45,548 nucleotides of DNA from Bradyrhizobium sp. (lineage in GTDB: Bacteria > Pseudomonadota > Alphaproteobacteria > Rhizobiales > Xanthobacteraceae). The DNA is taken from NCBI RefSeq assembly GCF_030693485.1, contig NZ_JAUYAN010000256.1, positions 1-45,548 on the forward strand, written 5' to 3'. The position numbers and the translations under genes were made by a program. Of the stretch, positions 26,005 to 33,889 are shown one piece after another. The stretch's first letter is position 1, and the number at the start of each line of letters is the position of its first letter. A model generated the notes under the pieces. It was given only the letters and a program-made list of their open reading frames with translations, was not told the DNA's origin and searched no databases.

Positions 26005-26814
26005 ATGTGGCCAATGAATATCGCCGAAAAGCCAATTGCTGCCATCAAGGGACGCCGGATCTCGACCGGCGACGGCCTCCATCTGATTGCGAACCACTAC
26101 CGCAGGGGCACGCGGCTCGACACCCATATGCACCGCGAGGCGCAACTGGTGTACGCCGCCCGCGGCACCATGCAGGTCACCACGCCGAAGGGGCGCTGGC
26201 TGGTGCCGCCGGACCGCGCGGTGTGGGTGCCGGCCCGATCGGAACATGCCATCGACGTGCTCGCCGATATCGACATGCGCACGCTGTATTTCGACCTCGC
26301 CTGGCTCGCGCGCGAAGACCGCAGCGCCAGCCTCGATGCCGAATTCGTGGTGCGAGTCTCGCCCCTGCTGCACCAGGCCATCCTCGCGCTGTTCGACGGC
26401 CGCAACGACCCCGACCGCACCGCGCTCTTGATAAAACTCGTGATGCTCGAACTGCACCAGGCCGAGGATTCCGCGACCTTCATTCCGCTGCCACGCGAGC
26501 CGCGCTGCCGCCGCGCCGCCGACATCGTGCTCGACGATCCCACCGGCAGCCACGAGATCGTGGCGCTGGCGCGCGAGGTCGGCACCTCGGCGCGAACCCT
26601 GTCGCGGCTGTTCGCGTCGGAAACCCAACTCAGCTTCAAGAGCTGGTGCCAGCGCGCCCGCATCGCCGCCGCGATCGAACGCCTGTCCGTCGATGCCAAT
26701 GTTTCGGTAAAACAACTCGCCGCCGACCTCGGCTACGCCAGCGTGCCGGCGTTTTCGCATGCGTTCCGCCAGGTGACGGGGAAGACGCCGACGGAATTTG
26801 CGGAAACGAAGTGA
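26005..26814 (+). CDS. AraC-family transcriptional regulator
   Basis: A 269-aa regulator with an N-terminal cupin-like sensing domain (about 25-110, including THMHREAQLVYAARGTMQV) and a C-terminal AraC DNA-binding domain with two helix-turn-helix units (about 185-262; EIVALAREVGTSARTLSRLF and VKQLAADLGYASVPAFSHAF). The layout matches the AraC subgroup that controls an adjacent exporter. Starts at 26005 or 26014 are both possible. The divergent MFS gene is its likely target and an inverted repeat lies between. The ligand is unknown. Confidence 0.9.
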   Translation: MWPMNIAEKPIAAIKGRRISTGDGLHLIANHYRRGTRLDTHMHREAQLVYAARGTMQVTTPKGRWLVPPDRAVWVPARSEHAIDVLADIDMRTLYFDLAWLAREDRSASLDAEFVVRVSPLLHQAILALFDGRNDPDRTALLIKLVMLELHQAEDSATFIPLPREPRCRRAADIVLDDPTGSHEIVALAREVGTSARTLSRLFASETQLSFKSWCQRARIAAAIERLSVDANVSVKQLAADLGYASVPAFSHAFRQVTGKTPTEFAETK

Positions 26815-26829
26815 AAGGAAAGCAGGATC

Positions 26830-26906
26830 GTCATACGCGGGCTTGACCCGCGTTATCCACCGCACCTCATCCGAAGACGTTTTGCCGGGTCAGGCCCGGC
26901 AATGAC
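26830..26906. repeat. Palindromic intergenic repeat (GTCAT...ATGAC type)
   Basis: GTCAT at the left end is matched by ATGAC at the right, with internal CGCGGGCTTGACCCGCG and GCCGGGTCAGGCCCGGC hairpins. Similar short palindromes occur in Bradyrhizobium gaps. Confidence 0.6.
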
Positions 26907-26989
26907 AAGCGATGGGTGGAACGGAAGGGATACCCATCATGTTCTGGACGACGACGCTGCCGCTTACTGTACATGGGGTTGTTTTCGAT

Positions 26990-27510
26990 ATTTTTGGTTT
27001 GGGACGGCGCCCACCTTCGGAAACCCGCGACAAACGACCCGACGGGCAAATCACTTCCGATTATCGGAATTCGTGTCAAGCCCATCGCAAGAAAATATTT
27101 TGCTTAACACGTCGGGCAAATCACCTTTAGTAATTCGTCCGTCTCACCCGATGAGAGGGGCGATCGCGATCGTCACGAACGCGCGTTGGGATGCGGTGGA
27201 CGCGGCAGTTGCGACTGACGAGCGCAACTTGAGCGGACGGTGAAGACGCGTGGTTCCGACACCCCAAGGCTGGTGTCAAGTTCGCGGGTAGCAAAACTCC
27301 CCGGGGGCGACGGCGGCAAAAGTGCAGGGCTCGCCGAGGAGATCGCGGGATAATCCGTAAACCACTGCGCAGGGAAGGCCGGATGCCTCCGCTGGACCTG
27401 TATGCTCGTGTGCGCATTTACTCGTACTTTTTGCACACGAGACCGCGGGTGCAGCGTGCACCCGGTCTTCCCTGCGCCCTCTTTCCTGTCGAGGGCGGCA
27501 AATGACGCAA
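26990..27510. repeat. Long dispersed structured repeat (copy 1)
   Basis: A roughly 0.5-kb intergenic repeat of a type I remember from many Bradyrhizobium genomes. The right third (27367-27477) folds into a long outer stem, GCGCAGGGAAG/CTTCCCTGCGC, extended inward with one mismatch, enclosing the hairpin CTCGTGTGC/GCACACGAG. A truncated copy in opposite orientation is at 45330-45548. The frames read across it look like shadows. The element is not shown to be a transposon: no transposase is present. Confidence 0.75.
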
Positions 27511-27570
27511 TGCTCGGGCGACATGCGCCGCGAGATCGCGAAGGCGTGTCTGATGCAAGCGAAATCTCAT

Positions 27571-27709
27571 CCGTCGTCCCTGCGCACGCAGGGACCCATA
27601 ATCCCGGTAGCTTTATGCAGCGTGCAATGGTTCAAGAAAATCCTCTCGCGCCAACCACAATCACGACAGCACGGCGTATGGGCCCCTGCGTTCGCTGGGA
27701 CGACGACTA
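27571..27709. repeat. Palindromic intergenic repeat (CGTCGTCCCTGCG type)
   Basis: CGTCGTCCCTGCG...CAGGGACCCATA at the left and TATGGGCCCCTGCG...GGGACGACG at the right are mutually inverted. It fills the gap between the long dispersed repeat and the malonyl-CoA decarboxylase gene. Confidence 0.75.
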
Positions 27710-27827
27710 TTGAGGGAGCGGTGCAGTCCATGACAATTTTTTACTCACCCACACCAGCTTGATTGTGATCCGTTCCGTCTTAAATCTCGTGTAGGATTTC
27801 CATCCAGTCAGGATTCGACCGCCCGGT

Positions 27828-29183
27828 ATGAGCAGCAACGCCTTCTTCTCCGACCTTCTCGCCTCGATTTCCGAGCGCGGCCGCACGCTGCTTCGCCGCG
27901 GCGGGGCGCCGGATGCGAAACAGGATGCTTCCGAGCTGATCGAATTGTGCGAGGCGCTGCTGTCGGGCCGCGGCGAGGCGTCCGGCATCGCGATCGCGCG
28001 CGAGGTGCTTGACCGCTACCGCCAGCTCGACGAGGCCGGCCGGCTGGCGTTTTTCGAGACGCTGGCGCGCAACTATGGCCCGGACCGCGAGCGGCTGTCG
28101 CAGGCGATCGAGGCCTGGCGCGCGCAGCCGTCCGACGAGGACGCCAGCGACCTGCATTTTGCCTCGGAGCCGCGGCGGCAGGAATTGATCCGGCGGCTCA
28201 ACCGCGCGCCCGGCGGCACCAGCGAGCTGGTGGCGCTGCGCGCCGACCTGCTCGGCCTGCTGAACCGGCACCGGGATCTGGCCGCGCTCGACCGCGACGT
28301 CGTGCATCTTTTGTCTTCATGGTTCAACAGGGGATTTCTCGTGCTGCGCAGGATCGATTGGCAGACGCCAGCGAACATTCTGGAACAGATCATCCGCTAC
28401 GAGGCGGTGCACGAGATCCGCGACTGGGACGATCTGCGCCGCCGCATCGATCCGGTGGACCGGCGCTGCTACGCCTTCTTTCATCCAGCGCTGATCGACG
28501 AACCCCTGATCTTCGTCGAGGTGGCGCTGACCGAGACAATTCCCGCCGCGATCGCGCCGCTGCTGGCGGAAGACCGGGCGCTGGTGCCGACCGAGCGCGC
28601 CCGCACCGCGGTGTTCTATTCGATCTCCAACACCCAGAAAGGCCTCGGCGGCATTTCGTTCGGCAGCTTTTTGATCAAGCAGGTGGTCGAGGAATTGCGG
28701 CGCGAACTGCCGAAGCTGGAAAATTTCGTTACGCTTTCGCCGGTGCCCGGCTTTGTGCAGTGGCTGAAGCAGGCGAGCGACGTTCCGGTTTCAGACGACG
28801 AGCGAACGCTGCTCGAAAACCTGGAACAGCCCGGCTGGTTCGAGGATGCCGAACTCGCATCAAAACTGCGCGCGGTGCTGGAACCGCTGGCCGCGCATTA
28901 TTTCCTGAAGGCGAGGACGCCGAAGGGGCGGCTGATCGATTCGGTGGCGCGATTCCATCTCGGCAATGGTGCGCGGCTGGAGCGGATCGACTGGCTCGGC
29001 GATCTCTCGCCCAAGGGCCTGCGCGAATCCGCCGGCATCATGGTCAACTATCTCTACCGGCTCGAGGACATCGAGAAGAACCACGAGGCCTACGCCAACG
29101 ACGGCGCGGTCGTCGCCTCCAGCGCGGTGAAGAAACTGCTGAAGGGCGAGGGGCGGCGGCTGCTGGACATGCGGTTGTCGTAG
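27828..29183 (+). CDS. matA: Malonyl-CoA decarboxylase
   Basis: Cytosolic enzyme converting malonyl-CoA to acetyl-CoA and CO2, used in malonate catabolism and to limit malonyl-CoA. The 451-aa product matches the whole family: an N-terminal helical domain (1 to about 160) and a GNAT-like catalytic domain with FYSISNTQKGLGGISFG, the catalytic Ser in LSPVPGF (Ser304), and the catalytic His in VARFHLGNGA (His377). It is not next to malonyl-CoA synthetase or transporter genes in this window, so it acts apart from a mat operon or the partners lie elsewhere. The first ATG is used. Confidence 0.93.
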   Translation: MSSNAFFSDLLASISERGRTLLRRGGAPDAKQDASELIELCEALLSGRGEASGIAIAREVLDRYRQLDEAGRLAFFETLARNYGPDRERLSQAIEAWRAQPSDEDASDLHFASEPRRQELIRRLNRAPGGTSELVALRADLLGLLNRHRDLAALDRDVVHLLSSWFNRGFLVLRRIDWQTPANILEQIIRYEAVHEIRDWDDLRRRIDPVDRRCYAFFHPALIDEPLIFVEVALTETIPAAIAPLLAEDRALVPTERARTAVFYSISNTQKGLGGISFGSFLIKQVVEELRRELPKLENFVTLSPVPGFVQWLKQASDVPVSDDERTLLENLEQPGWFEDAELASKLRAVLEPLAAHYFLKARTPKGRLIDSVARFHLGNGARLERIDWLGDLSPKGLRESAGIMVNYLYRLEDIEKNHEAYANDGAVVASSAVKKLLKGEGRRLLDMRLS

Positions 29184-29197
29184 CTGCGCTCTCCCAG

Positions 29198-29319
29198 CGT
29201 CATTGCGGGCCAACGGGTCGGCGCTAAGCGCCGCCCGATGACAGGCTCCGCGAAGCAATCCATATATCCGCGCAAAGAAAGCATGGATTACTTCGTCGCA
29301 AGAGCTCCTCGCAATGACG
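29198..29319. repeat. Palindromic intergenic repeat (CGTCATTGCG type, copy 1)
   Basis: CGTCATTGCG on the left is matched by CGCAATGACG on the right. The interior contains GAAGCAATCCAT and its inverse, and GGCGCTAAGCGCC. The element at 45127-45247 is an inverted copy with the same sub-blocks. Confidence 0.85.
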
Positions 29320-29338
29320 TGGAGACGTTGGAGGCTCC

Positions 29339-30508
29339 TTATTCCGCCAGCGCCTTCATCTCAGCATACAGATCGCTCTTGCCCTCGAACCCGATGCCCG
29401 GCAGATCCGGCATGGTGATGTGGCCGTTCTCGACACCCACCCCGTCCGGGAAGCCGCCATAGGGCTGGAACAGATCAGGATAGCTCTCATTGCCGCCAAG
29501 CCCAAGCCCGGCCGCGATGTTGAGCGACATCTGGTGGCCGCCATGGGGAATGCAGCGGCTCGCCGGCCAGCCCTGCGCCTGCAGCACGGCGAGCGTGCGC
29601 TGGTATTCGCACAGTCCGTAGGACAGCGCGCAGTCGAATTGCAGCCAGTCGCGGTCGGGCCGCATGCCGCCGTAACGCAGCAGGTTGCGGGCGTCCTGAT
29701 GGCTGAACAGGTTTTCGCCGGTCGCCATCGGTCCCGGATAGAATTCCGCGAGCGCCGCCTGCAACTGGAAATCGAGCGGATCGCCGGCCTCCTCGTACCA
29801 GAACAGCGGATAGTCGCGCAGCATCCTGGCATAGGCGATCGCGGTCTCCAGATCGAAACGGCCGTTGGCGTCGACCGCGAGCCGGGCCTCGCTGCCGATC
29901 TCCCGCAGCACCGCCTCGATGCGCTGGCTGTCTTCCAGGAGCGGCGCGCCGCCGATCTTCATCTTGACGACGTTGTAGCCGCGGTCGAGATAGCTTCGCA
30001 TCTCGCCGCGCAGTGCCGTGAGATCCTTGCCGGGATAATAATAGCCGCCGGCGGCATAGACGAACACGCGCGGGTTGGCGTCGCGCCGGTGACGCTCCGC
30101 CAATAACCGGAACAGCGGCTTGCCCGCGATCTTCGCCACCGCGTCCCACACCGCCATGTCGATGGTGCCGACCGCGACCGAGCGCTCGCCATGACCGCCC
30201 GGCTTTTCGTTCGACATCAGCGCGGCCCACACCCTGTCCGGATCGAGATTGCCGCCGGCCTCATCGAGCAAGGTCTTGGGATCGGCCTCCAGCAGACGCG
30301 GCGCAAAGCGCTCGCGGATCAGCCCACCCTGTCCGTAACGGCCGTTGGAATTGAAGCCGTAACCGACCACCGGCTTGCCGTCGCGCACCACGTCGGTGAC
30401 GACGGCGACGAGGCTGGTCGTCATTTTGGTGAAATCGATATAGGCGTTGCGGATCGGCGACGAGATCGGCTTTGTGATTTCGCGGACGTCGACGATGCGG
30501 ACCGACAT
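29339..30508 (-). CDS. tarD: D-tartrate dehydratase
   Basis: Enolase-superfamily enzyme converting D-tartrate to oxaloacetate. The 389-aa product has Lys184 (KMKIGG) and His322 (PHGGHQ) as acid-base residues and Asp213, Glu239 and Glu265 as metal ligands, the same positions I recall for the characterised Bradyrhizobium japonicum enzyme. The whole sequence also reads as a close homologue. It is the last gene of a tight minus-strand run: only three bases separate its start from the DUF3297 stop. The operon otherwise has no tartrate uptake gene, so how the substrate arrives is open. Confidence 0.93.
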   Translation of the reverse strand: MSVRIVDVREITKPISSPIRNAYIDFTKMTTSLVAVVTDVVRDGKPVVGYGFNSNGRYGQGGLIRERFAPRLLEADPKTLLDEAGGNLDPDRVWAALMSNEKPGGHGERSVAVGTIDMAVWDAVAKIAGKPLFRLLAERHRRDANPRVFVYAAGGYYYPGKDLTALRGEMRSYLDRGYNVVKMKIGGAPLLEDSQRIEAVLREIGSEARLAVDANGRFDLETAIAYARMLRDYPLFWYEEAGDPLDFQLQAALAEFYPGPMATGENLFSHQDARNLLRYGGMRPDRDWLQFDCALSYGLCEYQRTLAVLQAQGWPASRCIPHGGHQMSLNIAAGLGLGGNESYPDLFQPYGGFPDGVGVENGHITMPDLPGIGFEGKSDLYAEMKALAE

Positions 30509-30511
30509 GGC

Positions 30512-30781
30512 TTACGACTCTGTCTTGTCCCTGAAATACGGCTCGACCGGACCGTGCACCTTGATGGTCAGCGGATTGCCGTAGCGGTCCTTGGCATTGC
30601 CGGCGGTGACGCGGACCCAGCCCTCGCTGATGCAGTATTCCTCGACATTGGTCTTCTCGGCGCCCTTGAAGCGGATGCCGACGTCGCGCTGCAGCAGCTC
30701 TTCATTGTAGTAGGGGCTTTTCGGGTTGGTGGAGAGGCGGTCCGGAAACGCATCGCTCATGGTCTCGTTCTTGTCGTTCAT
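30512..30781 (-). CDS. DUF3297 family protein
   Basis: Unknown function. The 89-aa product contains DRLSTNPKSPYYNEELLQRD, VGIRFKGAEKTNVEEYCISE and GWVRV, which is the DUF3297 pattern. It is soluble, with no signal or membrane segment. The ATG overlaps the last bases of the glutathione peroxidase gene (ATGA), so the two are translationally coupled; a Met at residue 8 is an alternative start. It lies between gpx and tarD, which hints at a shared transcript but not a shared role. Confidence 0.85.
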   Translation of the reverse strand: MNDKNETMSDAFPDRLSTNPKSPYYNEELLQRDVGIRFKGAEKTNVEEYCISEGWVRVTAGNAKDRYGNPLTIKVHGPVEPYFRDKTES

Positions 30782-31257
30782 AGCAGTGCCTCGATTTCTC
30801 TGGTCAGGCCTTCCGGCTTCGCCGTCGGCGCATGCCGCGCCACCACCTTGCCGGAACGGTCGACCAGAAACTTGGTGAAATTCCATTTGATCGACGGCCC
30901 AAGCAGGCCGGACTTCGCATTCTTCAGATACGCAAACAATGGATGCTCGTTGCTGCCATTGACGTCGACCTTGGCAAACATCGGAAAGGTGACGGCATAT
31001 TGACTCGAACAGAACTGCTCGATCTCTGAGGCGTCGCCCGGTTCCTGGCCGCCGAACTGGTTGCACGGAAATCCGAGCACCGAAAAGCCGCGCGGGCTCA
31101 GCGCCAGGTGCAGCGTCTCGAGGCCCTTGTATTGCGGCGTGAAACCGCACTTGCTCGCGGTATTGACGATCAGCAGCACCTGGCCCTCGAACCGCTTCAG
31201 CGGAACGTCTTCGCCGGCCAGCGACTTCGCCGTGAAATCAAGAACGCCAGTCATCAT
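30778..31257 (-). CDS. gpx: Glutathione peroxidase-like thiol peroxidase
   Basis: Reduces hydroperoxides. The 159-aa product is the Cys form of the GPx family: peroxidatic Cys37 in NTASKCGFTPQY, Gln71 in the GGQEP motif, Trp125 in WNFTKF, and Cys65 in the FPCNQ motif. Such Cys-GPx proteins often use thioredoxin rather than glutathione. Start MMTGV at 31257 or 31254 is uncertain. The stop overlaps the next gene (ATGA), and the amidase gene ends 27 bp upstream. Confidence 0.93.
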   Translation of the reverse strand: MMTGVLDFTAKSLAGEDVPLKRFEGQVLLIVNTASKCGFTPQYKGLETLHLALSPRGFSVLGFPCNQFGGQEPGDASEIEQFCSSQYAVTFPMFAKVDVNGSNEHPLFAYLKNAKSGLLGPSIKWNFTKFLVDRSGKVVARHAPTAKPEGLTREIEALL

Positions 31258-31284
31258 GTTCTTTCGTCTGGACGCGCAAATCCA

Positions 31285-32682
31285 TTAACCGGCTGGATCG
31301 ATCGCCGCCGAGGGGGTGCCGCCGGCTTCGATCGCCTCGCCCGCGGCGAGGCAAAGATCCTCTCGGTAGCGGCTAGAGACGACCTGCACGCCGACGGGAA
31401 CGCGGCCCACCAGTCCGGTGGAAACGGTCAGCCCCGGCAGCCCCATGAAAGGAATCGCGATCTGCGTCAATTGTGCGTGCCACACCCGGGCGAAGGAGGC
31501 ATCGTCCTTGACGTCGAGCTGATCGGGAAACGGCAATTCGCCGGAGACCGGCATCACCAGCACGGCATACTTCTCCAAAAATTGCAGCCATTGCCGGGTC
31601 AGGGTCGCGCGCCGCGTCAGGACTTTCGAAAGGGTATCGACGTCAAACGGAAATACCTTGGACCGGTTGCCGCGCAGGCAGGCCAGCGCGCCGGGATCGC
31701 CTTCGCGTTCGGCTGCGGCCAGTTGCGCCTCATAGCCGTCGCCGAGCCACAGTTTGGTCTGGAGCTCCGCGGCCTCGCGCAGCGGCGGCGTCTCGACCTC
31801 TTCGACCACCCATCCCGCGCGCTCCAGCCGCTTGCCGGCATCGGTAACCGCGGCCCGTACTTCGGCGACCGGATCGAGCCCGTCGGGATTGAGACACAGC
31901 GCGGCGCGCTTCGGCATCGCCGGCCCCTGCAGCGGTGCCGGCACCCACCAGGGATCGCGCGAATCGTAGCCCGACATCGCCGCCAGCGCGATCCTGAGAT
32001 CGCCGATGGTGCGCGCCAGCGGACCCGATACCGCGGAGATCTGCGGCCCGATCGGGCGCTCCGGCAGCGCCGCATTGAAGGCCGCGATACGTCCGATGGT
32101 CGGACGCAGGCCATGCACGCCGCAGGCATAGGCGGGATAGCGGATCGATCCGGCGATATCGGTGCCGTGCGCGATGTGGCCGATGCCCGCCGCCACTGCC
32201 GCCCCTGCTCCGCCCGACGAGCCGCCCGGCGTGATGCCGGGGTCGCGCGGATTTTTGGTATCGCCATGAATGAGGTTGGTAGAGAACCAGCGATAGGAGA
32301 ACGCCGGGCAATTGGTGCGCCCGAGAATGACGGCACCGGCCTTGCGCAGATTGTCGACCACCGGGTTGTTGGTCTTCGCGATGACATCGCGCTGTAGCTT
32401 GAGGCCGTTGGTGGTGGCGAACCCCTCCTGGTCGATATTGACCTTGACGGTGACCGGCACCCCCGCCAGCGGGCCCACCGCATCGCCCCGCGCGAGCGCG
32501 GCATCGATGGCGGCGGCCTGCGCCAGCACATCCGCCGGCCGATGGTCTACCACGGCGTTGATTTTCGGATTGACCGCGTCGAGCCGGGCCAGCGCCGCGG
32601 AAGCGGCCTCCTTCGCCGAGATTTTCTTCGATCTTACCAGGGCAGCGATATCGGTAGCCGACAGACGCCAGAGATCTTGCAT
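31285..32682 (-). CDS. Amidase signature family enzyme
   Basis: A 465-aa cytosolic amide hydrolase with the Ser-cisSer-Lys triad: Lys80 (PVTVKVN), the cis-Ser within GGSSGG (155/156), and nucleophile Ser179 (GTDIAGSIR). GatA-like proteins share this fold, but no gatB or gatC is near, so a stand-alone amidase is preferred. Substrate unknown. It is the first gene of the minus-strand run amidase-gpx-DUF3297-tarD and probably carries the promoter of that run. Confidence 0.9.
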   Translation of the reverse strand: MQDLWRLSATDIAALVRSKKISAKEAASAALARLDAVNPKINAVVDHRPADVLAQAAAIDAALARGDAVGPLAGVPVTVKVNIDQEGFATTNGLKLQRDVIAKTNNPVVDNLRKAGAVILGRTNCPAFSYRWFSTNLIHGDTKNPRDPGITPGGSSGGAGAAVAAGIGHIAHGTDIAGSIRYPAYACGVHGLRPTIGRIAAFNAALPERPIGPQISAVSGPLARTIGDLRIALAAMSGYDSRDPWWVPAPLQGPAMPKRAALCLNPDGLDPVAEVRAAVTDAGKRLERAGWVVEEVETPPLREAAELQTKLWLGDGYEAQLAAAEREGDPGALACLRGNRSKVFPFDVDTLSKVLTRRATLTRQWLQFLEKYAVLVMPVSGELPFPDQLDVKDDASFARVWHAQLTQIAIPFMGLPGLTVSTGLVGRVPVGVQVVSSRYREDLCLAAGEAIEAGGTPSAAIDPAG

Positions 32683-32760
32683 GAATAGCTCCGTTGATCG
32701 CCCGCTTGTAGCGCCGCGCGGAGGGCAAGGCCACCGGGAAAAGCGCCTGTCCGGCCCTGA

Positions 32761-33090
32761 TCAGCGCACGCGGGCGAGAAAATAGGCGAGGTCGGCGATC
32801 TGCCCCGGCGTGACCGGCGCCATCACGTCCGCCATCGAAGCATCATAGCCGGTGCGACTATTGTCCTTGTACTCGGCCAGCGTCCTGGCGAGATAATCCT
32901 CGCGCTGGTTGGCGATGCGCGGGACATTCTCCTTGCCGGAAAAATCCGGATTGTGACAGGTGTCGCAACGATGCTGCTGCGCCAGCGCCTGGGCGCGCTG
33001 CATCCGCGCGGGGTAGACCTCGCCGTTTCAGTCGTCCGACACCAGCAGCGAACCGTCCTTCATCTGCAGCACATCGACCGGCGCGTGATC
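32761..33090 (-). pseudogene. Remnant of a PQQ sugar/sorbosone dehydrogenase 3' end joined to a cytochrome c
   Basis: In one frame the strand reads DHAPVDVLQMKDGSLLVSDD, then a TGA, then [20 protein letters not shown] and a class I cytochrome c. The first part is the C-terminal end of PQQ-dependent sugar (L-sorbosone-type) dehydrogenases, where homologues have DDWNG: TGG has become TGA (33030-33028). The cytochrome part has a CDTCH haem site and a likely axial Met in MADVMAPV, but no signal peptide. An ATG at 33003 could start an 80-aa ORF, but without export haem attachment is unlikely. The 5' part of the dehydrogenase is missing. Confidence 0.75.
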
Positions 33091-33109
33091 AAGTGCGGGT
33101 CATGTTGCG

Positions 33110-33367
33110 TCAGTGCCTGGTGCCTGCTTCGCCCGACATGTCGAGGATCGCCTCGGTGAAAGGAAACTCCAGCACGATCTCGCCCGCGTCATCCGTCACC
33201 TCGAGGGTCGCGTTCAACAGGCCGCCTTCCGCGCCTTCGAGCTTGAGCAATTCCCGGATCATGGCGCGCGCAATTTCCCAAGCCTGATCCGGATCCCTCA
33301 GTTGTTCGCCTTCGGGGTCGGCGATCAGTTCGTCCGCGATCCGAGTGTTGAAAAAATACCGGGGCAT
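33110..33367 (-). CDS. DUF6894-type small protein
   Basis: Unknown function. The 85-aa product begins MPRYFFNTRIADELIADPEG and carries LRDPDQAWEIARAMIRELLK, the two hallmark segments of the DUF6894 family common in Rhizobiales. It is soluble and acidic. Its start faces the pqqA leader 295 bp away, so the two regions share a divergent intergenic stretch. Its 3' end abuts the decayed dehydrogenase remnant. Confidence 0.8.
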   Translation of the reverse strand: MPRYFFNTRIADELIADPEGEQLRDPDQAWEIARAMIRELLKLEGAEGGLLNATLEVTDDAGEIVLEFPFTEAILDMSGEAGTRH

Positions 33368-33662
33368 GCGGCCTTTCCGTTGCGGGCTCCAGCCAAAGTC
33401 CGCGACATCTCACAAGTTCCTTATCCGAAAGGCGGCGGCCCGCCACCCCGGCGCGAGGTCTGCATCTAGGTTGCTGCGCGCGACTTTGAACCCGTTGATC
33501 TCACGTTGTTTTGGGACGTTCTCACACAATGACGTGATTCCTTGTGCGTCGCAGCATGGAAAACGCAAAGAACGTGACCAAAGATTTAACTGGCGAACTT
33601 TTCATTCCGCGGTAGTTTATCTCTCTGAGGGCGGAAGTCGTCCGTTCGAAAAGGAGCGCCAA

Positions 33663-33743
33663 ATGGCCTGGAAAACCCCGAAGATCGTCGAAGTGCCGGT
33701 CGGCATGGAAATCAACATGTATGCGTGCGCCGCCCGCAAGTAA
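33663..33743 (+). CDS. pqqA: PQQ precursor peptide PqqA
   Basis: A 26-residue peptide whose conserved Glu16 and Tyr20 (in the GMEINMYACA segment) are cross-linked by PqqE and become the carbon skeleton of pyrroloquinoline quinone. ATG 33663 is preceded by AAAAGGAG. It is the first gene of pqqABCDE and is followed by a 146-bp gap holding a large hairpin. The 295-bp region upstream, toward the DUF6894 gene, carries no gene; it contains inverted segments such as TTGTGCGT/ACGCAAAG, but no clear promoter was fixed. Confidence 0.97.
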   Translation: MAWKTPKIVEVPVGMEINMYACAARK

Positions 33744-33770
33744 GCGGCTGCGCCAGCTTCGCATGATCTG

Positions 33771-33833
33771 AGGTGGACCTCCGGGCGTGACACGATCCCG
33801 ACCGCGGAATTGTGTCCCTATCGGTGTCCACCT
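33771..33833 (+). promoter_or_regulatory. Large hairpin between pqqA and pqqB
   Basis: AGGTGGAC (33771-33778) pairs with GTCCACCT (33826-33833), an 8-bp outer stem closing a 47-nt region with further pairing near GTGACAC/GTGTC. It falls 27 bp past the pqqA stop and 56 bp before pqqB. It could be an attenuator or a stabilising 3' end that raises pqqA RNA over pqqBCDE. Confidence 0.45.
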
Positions 33834-33889
33834 TTGAAGCTTGTGCACCTCACGCTTTTATACGCTTAGGAATTTCCAGGAGACGAATC

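Noticed and set aside
26990-27510. Insertion sequence
   Set aside because: No transposase, no terminal repeats with target duplication; treated as a structured repeat of unknown mechanism.
27127-27524. Two minus-strand ORFs inside the long repeat
   Set aside because: They overlap each other and the repeat's hairpins, which appear at 45.4 kb too; base pairing, not protein, is what is conserved.
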